Shown: positions 19,652-29,031 of the stretch, piece by piece
How the letters are laid out: every line of letters begins with the position of its first letter
How positions within the stretch are numbered: the stretch's first letter is position 1
Assembly (NCBI RefSeq): GCF_026262505.1
Contig: NC_067206.1
Coordinates: 2,542,001-2,606,000 of the forward strand
From: Trichomonas vaginalis G3
Lineage: Eukaryota; Parabasalia; Trichomonadida; Trichomonadidae
Reading direction: 5' to 3'
DNA length: 64,000 nt
The notes under the pieces: model-generated
What the model saw: only the letters and a program-made list of their open reading frames with translations
Told to the model about the DNA's origin: nothing
Database searches by the model: none
Made by a program: the position numbers and the translations under genes

Positions 19652-19691
19652 TATTGTACATGAAATTTCACTGCATAAAAGGAAAAAACCT

Positions 19692-19765
19692 GCGCGAATC
19701 GGGATTTGAACCGAGGTCTTCGACGCCTTTAACGAGGTAGCCCATACCACTGAGCTATGAGCCGC
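19692..19765 (-). tRNA. tRNA-like sequence, probably degenerate
   Basis: The minus strand contains a canonical A box (TAGCTCAGTGGT) and B box (GGTTCAAATCC) at tRNA spacing. The D stem GCTC/GGGC pairs. The anticodon arm pairs in about four of five positions around GTTAAA, the T stem pairs only if a bulge is allowed, and the acceptor pairs only in its outer three bases. I cannot assign an isotype. It lies between two minus-strand Polinton genes and is absent from the matching part of Polinton 2. It may be a pseudo-tRNA captured by the element. Confidence 0.5.
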
Positions 19766-19845
19766 TTGCATATTCACAAAAATAAATTGTTTTCATGAGT
19801 TTTCTACGATGTTAGAAAAAATGTTATTTTCTAATATCTTCACAT

Positions 19846-20706
19846 TCAATACTTTTTCAGCACTTTTCCGTAGTTATATATGAAAGACAATTCGAGATAA
19901 AAGTCATAGTACAATGGAATAATATGTTGCACACCATTTGTTGTGAACCAAACTTGAAAGTCAGAGAAACTGTTACTAGGTGGTTCGTAGAATTTAGAAG
20001 CAAAGTCATAAAAGTCCTTACCAATACATAGAAAACTATTGTTGCTTGAACTGAAACTTGCATGACACATAACATTTTGAGGGTCAAACACGTTTCTATA
20101 AACTGTCAAATCTGCTGGTGGAAGTATAAATTGAAATGGACCATCTGGTGGTAATGGTTCGTTCTGGTTTAGTAACCGAAGAAATTGTGCCCAAGAACGT
20201 TTGTCTACTTTCCAAAATAAAAACTCTGTATCTCTTGGAGGGTTAATTTCAATCTTTTGAAATGAAACGGTGGAGTTCATCTTGTCATATTCTAGTTTCA
20301 GATAGTATGTTCCATTTAGTAAAGAGTCGTATTTTTCTTGAAATTCCCAATAATATTTGTTCATTTGAGTTTGAAAGTCATTTAGAGTTTTCTCAAGACT
20401 TTCGTCTGAACGAACTGTAAAGATTCTCATTTCGTCAAATTTGTCTATTAGACCATCAGAACCTTTATACTGCCCATGAAAATATACTGCGAACATAAAT
20501 GCGTTAGTTCTATTTGAAAACAAAACTCTTCTAAATCCTATTGCCTTTGCATCTGAAGGACTTTGAAGCCAACGAATTGGATAGTCAAACCTGTATGCTC
20601 GGGATGAAATTTCTTCATCTGAAATAGTCCTACCAGCATTTGTAAAGATATAGTCTAACGGTTTTGTATCTGCTACTTTTGTTCTTTGTTTTTCAACCTG
20701 AAGCAT
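19846..20706 (-). CDS. Polinton protein of the 286-aa family, copy specific to element 1
   Basis: Intact, starting MLQVEKQRTKVADTKPLDYI behind TATTTTTACATATATTAA. It is a paralogue of the gene at 26599-27446 (shared features: TKPLDxxFTN, YRFDYPxRWL, KAIGFRR, DFQVWFTT, HIIPLYYDFYLELSFIYNY). It is globular and strand-rich with many aromatic residues, without a signal peptide or membrane helix. The function is not recognised; the second copy sits next to the tail-fibre-like gene, so a virion role is plausible. Polinton 2 has only the other member (33128-33974). Confidence 0.65.
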   Translation of the reverse strand: MLQVEKQRTKVADTKPLDYIFTNAGRTISDEEISSRAYRFDYPIRWLQSPSDAKAIGFRRVLFSNRTNAFMFAVYFHGQYKGSDGLIDKFDEMRIFTVRSDESLEKTLNDFQTQMNKYYWEFQEKYDSLLNGTYYLKLEYDKMNSTVSFQKIEINPPRDTEFLFWKVDKRSWAQFLRLLNQNEPLPPDGPFQFILPPADLTVYRNVFDPQNVMCHASFSSSNNSFLCIGKDFYDFASKFYEPPSNSFSDFQVWFTTNGVQHIIPLYYDFYLELSFIYNYGKVLKKY

Positions 20707-20811
20707 TTAATATATGTAAAAATATATTGTTTTAAAATGGTATGCCATTTCATATTTCTCATCTAACAAACAAGTTTCCCAACGGTCTTCTCCAACAAAC
20801 TCAGCGTACAT
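20707..20811 (-). CDS. Possible 34-aa micro-ORF
   Basis: Starts MYAEFVGEDRWETC. It is listed because AAAAAAGTGACATTTTTTAA, similar to the leader of three Polinton 2 genes, lies about 20 bp upstream. It ends at the base before the start of the downstream gene. Otherwise unsupported. Confidence 0.25.
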   Translation of the reverse strand: MYAEFVGEDRWETCLLDEKYEMAYHFKTIYFYIY

Positions 20812-20859
20812 TTCAAATAAAATTAAAAAATGTCACTTTTTTGAAAATAAATTTTTACT

Positions 20860-22990
20860 TCATGCAATGTTTTATTTCTGTGCCGTCTTCAAGTATGCCC
20901 CAGTACTTACGCTTGGAGAGGACATGAACTTCGGAAAATACCTTATCTAGCTTAAAACAGCCCATCTTCTTCACCGACTAAACCCATTTCAATGAGTTTG
21001 TTGTATCCTTCTTCGTTCGTCATGAGTGCGTCAATGTTCTCATAGTAAACCTTCACTTTGGATTTGACTTCGGAGAAGAATTTGTTGTAGTTGTCAAGGA
21101 CTGCCTTTGCGAACTGAGGGTAAGACCAATGTTCGACAATAGGTTTTAATGTGGTTACTAAGCCACTTTGACCTTGAGTGAATTCGTACTTCAAAACAAA
21201 AGGAGAAAACCTTTCAACAAAGTTGTCGACCTTCTCATAATGTTTACTCTTCATCTCTTGAGGTTTCTTAATGGAATATCCCCATGTCGAATTCATAAGC
21301 AATTTGAGTGTCATTGCAAGTTTGGGGTTTGAAGCTTTCCTAATATCATACAGTTGTTGTATGACTTTTCCAACTGTATAGTTCCTTCCCGGGAACTCAC
21401 CATCTTCGTTTGGAATTCCAGTCGGAATATATTGGACAAACCTCATGTATGCAGCGTTAAGGTCGACATAGTATATCTTTTCATCTGAGTCGAACTTGTC
21501 GCAACCAATTGGTCCAGTTTGTGGAAATTCAAGTGAGTCTCTTATCTTCTGAGAAACTTCTCCTGTTATCTCATAAACATCGTCGAAGCAACCTGTTTCA
21601 TATAAAACCTTCTGACCTAACTCAGATGCTCTCCAATACAATTTGACGTCAATTGGATGTCTCAATGGAAGTTTGCTTATAGCATCTTGAAGTTCTTGCA
21701 ACCTCATTGGAAGTTCTTCTGGTTCAGGTTGGTATCCGAACAATCCAACTCCTTGTGGAATTGTGTACTTCTTTTGTACTAGAACTTTGTCTGGAACAAC
21801 TTTTGGTCTTGCTAACAGTGAAAAGTTTGTTTCGTCTTTTGGTACAAAAGTTTCTGTCAGCTTGTCATCTGGAATTGGTTCCAACAAACCTTTCTCGAAA
21901 AGAATGTTTACAGCTCTGACAATGTTGCACTTGCCTTTTCCGAACAATGGGTTTGTAAGACTTTCGTTCAACATGAAGTGGTTGTGGACAATTGCAATCT
22001 TCAACCATGGTAAATTGAACTCAACAACATAGTCGTCATGTGAAGAACCTTTAGCTGTAGGTATGTTGACTCGGATATTGACATTTGCCAACGGTGCAAT
22101 TTTTGCCAATTGACCTCTGAGAATGTACCTTGTCTTCACACATGACTCAAGATACTTCATCTTCTCATCTGTAACAAGACCAGAGTTCCTGAGACATGTA
22201 AGAATACAAGGTTCATTGACAATTGTTTCAATTGAATTGTAAATTCCATACCTTGTCAAGTCAATGTCAGACTTATTTATGAACGGGAAGTATCCAGCAT
22301 GTTGTCTGACTGCTTGAGGGTTAGGTTGGTACCATTCGAACTTGACACTTGCAATTCCTTCAATTGCATTCAAAATGTCTGAGTCGGAGTCAACCATTTG
22401 TTCTCTCTTTGTAGTCTTGAAAGCGTCAAGAAGTTTTGCAGCTGTTTGTTCATTGCCATTTGCATAGTAAATGTGACCATCCAAATCTGTTATGGTCAAT
22501 CTGAGATTGTGTCCTTTCTTATTTCCGTCTTGAATTGCAGCAAGTACACCCATGAAGCCTTCTTTGTTCTTTCCTTCGTCAAAGTTTACTGTAAAAGTTC
22601 GACCAGATGTAATTTGACTTCTAACTTCACGATACTTTTCATATGCATATCTTGTTCTTTCCATGGGATGTGTGTCTTCACCTTTTCTTTTTCCTTCTCA
22701 AAGGATGCAATTGTTCGTCATGTTTCCAGTAGAATCTGGCAAAGCGTCGTGTCCTTCAACTTGAGGTTCACTAACATCGAAAGGCATGTCCATAAGACGT
22801 TCTTCTTCTAAACCTTCTCTAGTCCTGTTTGGATAATTGGCACGTGCTGTTTCCAAATCCATTTCGTAGGTCAGACCGCCAGTTTGTCATAGACTTTTAT
22901 GGGTCTTCCCTTCCTATATTTAAACTTCTTCGAAACTCTCCAACCATATCTTTGCAACTCTGCTTTTATTCTAGCAGATTTTCTATCCAT
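20860..22990 (-). pseudogene. Protein-primed DNA polymerase B, broken
   Basis: A locus of about 2.1 kb. The N-terminus MDRKSARIKAELQRYGW is very basic, and the 3'-5' exonuclease region is poorly conserved. Polymerase motif A reads YYVDLNAAYMRFV, motif B KLLMNSTWGYSIKK, a motif C-like strand VYYENIDALMT (same in both copies) and the KxY-type element KRKYWGI. This set identifies the Polinton pPolB, which copies linear DNA from a terminal protein. It is closer in size to phage phi29 polymerase than to the large animal Polinton enzymes. Preceded by TATTTTTATAAAAATG. About two or three breaks. Homologue: 37508-39632. Confidence 0.85.
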
Positions 22991-23032
22991 CTATATGGGG
23001 GCATTTTTATAAAAATAAAAAATATTTTTTCT

Positions 23033-23612
23033 TTACTTTACATAAACCGCCTGCTGCCATAAGTCTTTGACGCCAACCCATACAGCTAATGAAGGTTGAC
23101 TTGGTTTAGTTTCCAAACTAAACTTTGGTTTTGGTTTATCTTCAGTTTTTGGTTTTTCTTCTTCTATCGGTTTTTCGTCACTTTTCGGTTTCTCTGACTT
23201 TACTTCACCTGCAGGAACAGTTGTGTCGTCAACATCTTCATAATATCATATGCCATTTGTTTTTGTTTCCTTTCAACTTTTTGTGTTTGTTGTAAAGTTT
23301 AGAATATTTCGACTCTAAGTCAATGAGATGTCTATAATGAATGTTGGTCAGTGAAGTAAACTTTTCCATCTGTTGTTTCGAAAGCTCCTTCAGACTTCAA
23401 TATTTTATTTGTGAGAGTCTGTTTCTTTTTTGAGATACTTGCCGTTCCATTTTTATGAAAAGTGACTTTGTAGTTAGGGTTTGTATTTCCAGACCTGGCA
23501 CTTTCTATTATTGAATTTTTCTCTTCATCTGTAAGTTCTTTGACAGGTTTTGACAATGGTTCTGAACTTTTGTTTGTGGTGTCAAATCTACCGTTTCAAC
23601 TTCTTCGGTCAT
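23033..23612 (-). pseudogene. Charged Polinton protein of about 193 aa, broken
   Basis: Starts MTEEVETVDLTP. It has a Thr/Pro-rich start, a central module (NPNYKVTFHKNGTASISKKK) and a coiled-coil region (LESKYSKLYNKHKKLKGKQK), then a Lys/Pro/Glu linker and a Gly-Met-Gly-Trp-Arg C-terminus. Unrecognised. It lies between polymerase and small virion-type genes and shares the leader TTTTTACTGAGATGAA with the next gene. About two breaks; homologue 36879-37462. Confidence 0.55.
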
Positions 23613-23631
23613 TTCATCTCAGTAAAAATTT

Positions 23632-23782
23632 TTAGTTCGGTTTTTTTCAACGTTGTTTAGGTTTTTTAAGTCGGTCTAAAAACTTCCTGAGGTATAGGAA
23701 GAACTTGACAAACACGTTGTGTAACTGCTGGAAGTCGACAAATCCATCTTGAACCCATTTGTCTCAATGCTGTATTGTTCAT
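23632..23782 (-). pseudogene. Small basic Polinton protein (about 50 aa)
   Basis: Starts MNNTALRQMGSRWICRLPAV behind TTTTTTACTGAGATGAA. It is Arg/Gln/Val-rich with two Cys. The intact 50-residue form is at 36707-36859. Unrecognised. Confidence 0.5.
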
Positions 23783-23801
23783 TTCATCTCAGTAAAAAAC
23801 T

Positions 23802-24203
23802 TTACATTCCCCACGTTTGAGGCGGTTGAGGTTGGTTATTGTTTACCCACTGTTGTGCATGGTTATATCCTCTGTTAAAGAATCTTTCACCTTGGTCCAT
23901 ATAGTGTCCTGCTTGGTTATAGTAGTCATTTGCTTTGTTATAATAGTTTCCTGCTTGTCTTCCTACATTGTCCATCCATCCTTGAACTTTTCCTCTTGTT
24001 TCAGGATTTGGAATAAGATTTGTTGCATCTCGTGCTACATCCCAACCTTTCTGTACAGTTTGTATAATAGGTTGTGCTTTCTCTTTAAGTATACCTAATG
24101 TACTCAAAATCTTCCTTCCAACTCCAAATACACCTCTGGCTATTGTTCCCACTGCGGGCAAAAATCTGGATGCAACTCCTGCTAATGCGCCAAATAAACC
24201 CAT
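23802..24203 (-). CDS. Gly-rich protein with fusion-peptide-like start (133 aa)
   Basis: Intact. The N-terminus MGLFGALAGVASRFLPAVGT is a Gly/Ala/Phe-rich amphipathic stretch. Residues 2-9 (GLFGALAG) differ by one conservative residue from the influenza HA2 fusion peptide start, and MG-L-F-G-A also fits an N-myristoylation site. A helical middle (KEKAQPIIQTVQKGWDVARD) follows, then Asn/Tyr/Gln-rich repeats (YYNKANDYYNQAGHYMDQG) and a Pro/Gln tail. Likely a minor virion protein that disrupts membranes, by analogy with adenovirus pVI; this is inference. Its ATG is 17 bp from the divergent integrase ATG. Homologue 36289-36687. Confidence 0.6.
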   Translation of the reverse strand: MGLFGALAGVASRFLPAVGTIARGVFGVGRKILSTLGILKEKAQPIIQTVQKGWDVARDATNLIPNPETRGKVQGWMDNVGRQAGNYYNKANDYYNQAGHYMDQGERFFNRGYNHAQQWVNNNQPQPPQTWGM

Positions 24204-24220
24204 TTCTTATAGGATAAAAA
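24204..24220. promoter_or_regulatory. 17-bp bidirectional start region
   Basis: TTCTTATAGGATAAAAA separates the minus ATG at 24203 from the integrase ATG at 24221. The same arrangement is seen at 36272-36288. Confidence 0.65.
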
Positions 24221-25175
24221 ATGACGAATCCGAACAAGGACCCCTATGTTTCTAAAGCAACAAAGAAAGCACTCATGATAAAAATCTTTAGTTCAACACC
24301 AAATGCTTGGTTTATGGATATCTTGGAAAACATTCCGAGGTATAGAGAAGATGGACCACCATACTGGCTAATATTTGTCGGTCAAAACACAAGATACTGT
24401 GAAGCCATACCATTATGGTCCAAAATATTTTAGATGTGAAAACTGCTTTGACAATATTCGTTGACAAATACCATCCAACAAACTGACATCTGACTGTGAA
24501 AGTTCTTTCAAATCAGATGATATTAAAAACTATCTGCGTTCAAAAAATGTAAACCAATATTTCATTGTCGACCAAAACCATTCTGCTCTTGGTGTCATTG
24601 ACGGTTGTATAAAAATGTTAAGAGACTTAAACCAACCACAAGGTGGTGAAGCAAATGAAATGTCATATGACGACAAATATAGACACTTCTCCATGGCAAA
24701 GATGAGACAAGTTTTAAATATTTACAATAGCCGTAAACAAAAAGGTTTGGGAAACCACTCCCCCGAAGAAATGAAAAACAACCCTGACTTAGAAAAAGAC
24801 TATATATTTAATAATTTAGTCAAAAGAGACAAACAAGAAAGAATGCCGGGCTTCAAACTTCAGAAAGGTGACAAAGTAAAAATAGAAATACCTAAACGCG
24901 ACCCATATGAAAATACTATTGACTATGACAACAATGGAAACCCGACAGGTACTCACATTCGTGTTCGTAAAAATAGAAGAAAGTATACAAGAGAATATTA
25001 TGAAGTTTTAGGCAAACATGGCAAAATGTACACACTGCAAGCAGAAGATAAAACTACTATTGTCAGACCTCGTTTCAAACTTGTCAAAGTTCAAGGTGGT
25101 ATACTTTCAAAGACAGTTCCTAACAAATATAAGACAACTCACGAATATGCTAAAGAAGTTGAAAATGACGACTAA
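24221..25175 (+). pseudogene. Retroviral-type (RVE) integrase, broken
   Basis: Starts MTNPNKDPYVSKATKKALMI. The catalytic core has AWFMDILEN followed by YWLIFVGQNTRYCEAIPL, then KLTSDCESSF and NHSALGVIDGCIKMLRDL, the three acidic positions of a Polinton c-integrase (the third reads D in both copies). The C-terminus (KGDKVKIEIPKRDPYENT, YTREYYEVLGKHGKMY) is an SH3-like DNA-binding domain. It inserts the element and makes the 6-bp target duplication. The 3' end overlaps the fibre gene stop by 4 bp. About one break; homologue 35313-36271. Confidence 0.88.
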
Positions 25176-26580
25176 GCATTTCTATACCATGCGTAAACTG
25201 TCATGTAAGGTGGCATGTAGTCTTTACTTTGTCCCGTTGTTTGCGTATATCCTGAAACGCGATGTGTATGGTTTCCTCCTCCCTCAGTGTTACTCCAGTA
25301 ACAATTTATAGCAAACTTAACGTTGTCTTTAACATCATATCCTTTACCTTTTGTCATTGCTGACCAATCCCAAAATTTATGCTTATGCCAACCTGCTTGA
25401 GATGTACTTAAATCTATGTAGTGACTGTGTGCAGGTAAATTTTCACCTGAAATCGTTTTACTTCCACCTGTTTCCTTTGAAGAGTTTGCACAATACAAAA
25501 CCTGTCGACTATTTGAGTCCAAGTTCCAAAACCCAGAACTGTTTCTGGTCTGGTAGAGTTCATTGACGTATAAATAGAGCCTATAGGATATAATGTTTGA
25601 AGTATTTCTGTCTTTAATGTTTGAAGCTCTGTTTTGTCTGCTTTCTTGTCATATAAATCTTGAGCAGTGAATTTAATATTATGTTCATCCTTCATGACAT
25701 AAACATCTTTACATCTAATGTTTCTCATCGTCGTTATGTCGTCATCCGATGTTAAACCTTGTGGAAAGTTAGGAGGTTTACAATATAATGCATCCCCACC
25801 AGTTTCTTCAACCGTTCCTTCAATACTTTCTATAGCAACAGTTGTAAAACTTGTATGTGTATGAGTCTTATTTGCTTTCTTCTCTAACTCATCGTTAACA
25901 TAAGTTTTATCTGCTTTAAGGTCTAAACATCCTGAAACCCATCCTGTATCGGCTTTAGTTTTTAAAATCTTCGATGTCCATTCATGATACCATTCAGCCC
26001 TTTCTATAATTTCTTTATCTTTTTCATCCACATATTCCTTATCTGCTTTCTTCTCTAACGCACTAGCCACACATTCCTCATCCGCTTTCTTTTCAAGGCT
26101 AACGTTTAAGTCTGTTATTTCAGATATAGAATGTATATGAGTCTTTTTAGAATATTCGTTTTCAGCTCTTGTCACTTCACTTGACATTTTATTGTCAACA
26201 TATGTTTTGTCTGCTAGTTCAGGATGAGTATGTTCTTTTGTTGCATAAGCATTGTTAGCTCTTTCTTCTTCTTTTGCTATTGCATCGTCTACATATTCTT
26301 TGTCAGCTTTGTTGTCAACATCTGCTTTCAAAAGAAGTTCATTTATAGGTTTCTCGTTTAAAGTTCCTTTTGTTGGATTTATACAGACAGTATTGTTCTT
26401 CTTGTCTTGAAACAGAAACTCATCTGTCATTGGGTTTATTGTCAGTTTTAAGTTTCCTTCTTTCAATGACTCAGATATCTTAGAATAGTTTGAAAAGTTT
26501 GTTGTGTTCTTATTTAGAGCTTGCATAATGAGTTGTCGGTTGTGTTGTATTTCTCTTATGGAAGCAATATCTTTCGACAT
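25172..26580 (-). pseudogene. Bacteriophage tail-fibre-like protein, broken
   Basis: Starts MSKDIASIREIQHNRQLIMQ. A head domain (to about residue 80) is followed by a shaft of phage-type trimer repeats: KADKEYVDDAI, ADKTYVDNKM, KKADKEYVDEK, KADKTYVNDEL, and an HTH unit (THTHTSFT). The C-terminal tip carries the classic phage signature: LYPIGSIYTSMNSTRPE, GFGTWTQI, ENLPAHSHYI, GGGNHTHRVSG and PPYMTVYAWYRNA. In phages such proteins are trimeric receptor-binding fibres, with the HxH sites coordinating metal. Here it would be a host-attachment fibre of the Polinton virion (inference). Its start is 18 bp from the divergent gene at 26599. About one break. Confidence 0.85.
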
Positions 26581-26598
26581 TTTTATTCTAGATAAAAT
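26581..26598. promoter_or_regulatory. 18-bp bidirectional start region
   Basis: TTTTATTCTAGATAAAAT separates the fibre gene ATG (minus 26580) from the plus ATG at 26599. It is conserved at 33975-33992. Confidence 0.65.
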
Positions 26599-27446
26599 AT
26601 GCTTTCAATAGAAAAAGAAAATTCAAGAGTTGCTACAACTAAACCATTAGATGAACTTTTTACTAATGTCGGTCAAAAGTTTGAGACAGAGACCGTAAAG
26701 CATGAAGGCTATCGTTTTGACTACCCATTAAGATGGTTAAGAGACCCATCCGTCACAAAAGCTATTGGCTTTCGTAGAATGAAGTTCATTTCAGAAGCCA
26801 TACATGGTTTCCCATTTACGGTCGGTTTTGAAGTTCGATACTATAACAAAGAAAACGTATGTATGAGAAATTTGAACAGGGAAAACTTTTACAAGTTAGT
26901 TTGCTTGTAAACTTAGAAACAACTCTTCAAGCTTTTCAAGAAAAAATAAACGATATCTATATCGAATATGCAAACCAGTATAACATTGACGAAGGAGAGT
27001 ACCATCTCGATATTATTTATGACAGGAAAAATGCAACTGTTAAAATCAATAAAATAGAAGACCTTGGAGAAAACGTTTATATTTCTACAAAATATAACAA
27101 CTTGGCATGGTATAGATTTATGAGGATGTTAAATCAGCCTGCAGCATATCCAGTACACCCAGACTTTTATGAAGTCGAAAACCCTAATGGAACATATGAA
27201 AATGTTTTCGACCAAGATGCTATTATTGTTCATGCTTCATTTTCTGGCGCCCAAACTCTTTCTTATGCTTGGCAAATGACTTTTACGAAAAACCTACAAA
27301 GTTATACGAAACCACCAAGTGGAAGTATTTCAGACTTTCAAGTATGGTTTACTACAGATGGAAGAAAAAGAATAATTCCATTATACCATGCGTTTTACTT
27401 AGAACTTAGTTTCATATACAACTACTATCGAACGGTAAAAATATAA
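26599..27446 (+). pseudogene. Polinton protein of the 286-aa family, second member, broken
   Basis: Starts MLSIEKENSRVATTKPLDEL. A paralogue of 19846-20706, with the same order of motifs (YRFDYPLRWLRD, KAIGFRRMKF, SDFQVWFTTDG, RIIPLYHAFYLELSFIYNY). It is divergently paired with the tail-fibre-like gene, suggesting joint expression and possibly a shared particle role. Homologue 33128-33974. About two breaks. Confidence 0.6.
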
Positions 27447-27450
27447 TTTT

Positions 27451-27693
27451 TTAATACGGTTGAGGTGTTGGATTTGGTTGCCAACTAGACTGTGGTGCAG
27501 GTTCAGGCTGTTGTATAACAGGAGCTTGCTCTTCTGGTTCAGGGTCGTTAGGTATAATACCAACGAACTGACCTACTCTTTTACCAATATTTTTGACTCC
27601 GTTCCAAATTCCTCTTCCGACAGATTTTATTCCATTCCATATACCTCTTCCAACATTTCGAAAGAAGTTTCCTATCTTACTGAAGAAACCCAT
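27451..27693 (-). CDS. Amphipathic Gly/Trp-repeat protein (80 aa)
   Basis: Intact. MGFFSKIGNFFRNVGRGIWN begins a basic amphipathic region with a near-duplicated unit (VGRGIWNGIKS / VGRGIWNGVKN), then KRVGQFVGII and a Pro/Gln/Glu-rich tail. The pattern resembles membrane-active viral peptides and the 133-aa protein at 24203. Preceded by GATTTTTACATATAGTAAA. No family recognised. Identical in Polinton 2 (32882-33124). Confidence 0.6.
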   Translation of the reverse strand: MGFFSKIGNFFRNVGRGIWNGIKSVGRGIWNGVKNIGKRVGQFVGIIPNDPEPEEQAPVIQQPEPAPQSSWQPNPTPQPY

Positions 27694-27711
27694 TTTACTA
27701 TATGTAAAAAT

Positions 27712-28074
27712 CTAATGTCCGCCTAGTCTCTTACGTTTCCTGTTGAGTTCCATAGCATTCTTTAACTGGAGCTCATACATTCTGTTTCTCCTCTGGTAGA
27801 AAACATATTCTGGGTCAACTCCTGTGTTCGCGTCATCTGCATAAAGTTGTTTATATCCCACTTCAGGGTTTGTATAAAACTCTTTCCATCTCATATTTGC
27901 ATACCATGGTGGCAAACCTAACGCAGCGTCATTTGACATGGCAGTTTGCATTTGTACATCTGTTGGCACTTGACCATAGTTTGCCATTGCAGTTTGTATT
28001 CTAACTTCATTTGGAATATTCTCTGGGTTTGGTTGTCCAGGTTGCTGTGCATTCGCTAAGTTCTGTGCGTCCAT
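27712..28074 (-). CDS. Conserved Polinton protein (120 aa)
   Basis: Intact. MDAQNLANAQQPGQPNPENI is followed by a duplicated motif (EVRIQTAMANYGQVP / DVQMQTAMSNDAALG), a Trp/Tyr-rich centre (LPPWYANMRWKEFY) and a basic C-terminal helix (RRNRMYELQLKNAMELNRKRKRL). It could be a small structural or DNA-binding protein. Preceded by ATTTTTATCTAATATTAA. Identical to 32501-32863. Confidence 0.6.
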   Translation of the reverse strand: MDAQNLANAQQPGQPNPENIPNEVRIQTAMANYGQVPTDVQMQTAMSNDAALGLPPWYANMRWKEFYTNPEVGYKQLYADDANTGVDPEYVFYQRRNRMYELQLKNAMELNRKRKRLGGH

Positions 28075-28097
28075 TTAATATTAGATAAAAATATCTC

Positions 28098-28229
28098 TTA
28101 CGAGTACATATGCTGAACATTTGCAGGCATTGGTTCATCTTCATATTCTCTGTACTTTTCTGCCACGTCAAAGAAATAAATGACACAATGGAAAAAACCT
28201 AAAACAAGTAGTCCTATTTCAAACCACAT
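28098..28229 (-). CDS. 43-aa single-pass membrane protein
   Basis: MWFEIGLLVLGFFHCVIYFF begins a hydrophobic membrane segment, followed by a short acidic tail (VAEKYREYEDEPMP). The same protein is at 32346-32477, where it overlaps the methyltransferase 3' end by 16 bp. Preceded by ATTTTATTAGTAAGTAA. Perhaps a membrane anchor or viroporin-like protein. Confidence 0.55.
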   Translation of the reverse strand: MWFEIGLLVLGFFHCVIYFFDVAEKYREYEDEPMPANVQHMYS

Positions 28230-29031
28230 TTACTTACTAATAAAATTTCGTTATTGTGACACTTTCTCCGGTTTATAGGACCCTCTCATATTCTATCTTG
28301 TCATATCTAAACTCATAGTCATGTATGTCCTCTAACCATTTCATAACGGTTTCCAAACCACTTTTATCGGATGTAAAGTAAAAGCATGGATGGTTATGTA
28401 AAACGTCTAAAGTTTCTAAAGAGTCTCTCAAAGTCCAGTCTACTTGGTATTGAAAATCCCATGTGTTATAGAACGGCGGGTCCACTATAAAGAAAACATT
28501 TTCCTTGTCTTTATATTTTTCATACAACTCTGTCCAATGACATCTCACAAACTCTATACCCTCAATATATTTTTCTATGTCCTCTTTGAAAACATTTGTA
28601 TAGTTAAGATATAAAACTTTTGACATAAGTGTTTCAATGTCATGAACTCTTATAGAACCACTATATAATAGTCTAGCAGATATACTATCCCAGTCTATAT
28701 ATTCTGCTTTTTTCAAAACCTCTCTCACAATATTTTTCTTATCTAATGGTATACGTTCCATCTTACCTATAGGTATCTTTTCTTTTAACTCTTTCAATAT
28801 ATTGTTTGTGTCTGGTATATGTTTGAGACGGTCCATATAGTTGTCGAAGTCATTGCATATAATCTTTGAGTCTGGGAATATTGTATGACATAAATGGGAT
28901 ATATAGAAACTTCCACCGAACAAATCTACAAATGTTAGACCATTCGGTAGTTTCTTAAGTTCTCTCAATATAATATCTTTACATTTACTCTTATTTCCAA
29001 AGAACGGTAACGGTGGTTTTGTAAAATTCAT
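28214..29031 (-). pseudogene. D12-class adenine-N6 DNA methyltransferase, broken copy
   Basis: The same gene as the intact 31543-32361 (see there): PFFGNKSKCKDIIL, DLFGGSFYIS and DPPFYNTW are visible. The copy is broken (about one break). Preceded by TTTTTATTATTATATATAA. Confidence 0.8.

Noticed and set aside
20742-20927. A 61-codon plus-strand frame upstream of the 286-aa-family gene
   Set aside because: It lies across the minus-strand micro-ORF and the polymerase 3' end, with no start signature.
25172-26580. A diversity-generating retroelement acting on the fibre gene
   Set aside because: No reverse transcriptase or template repeat was seen; differences between copies are module changes, not scattered adenine substitutions.
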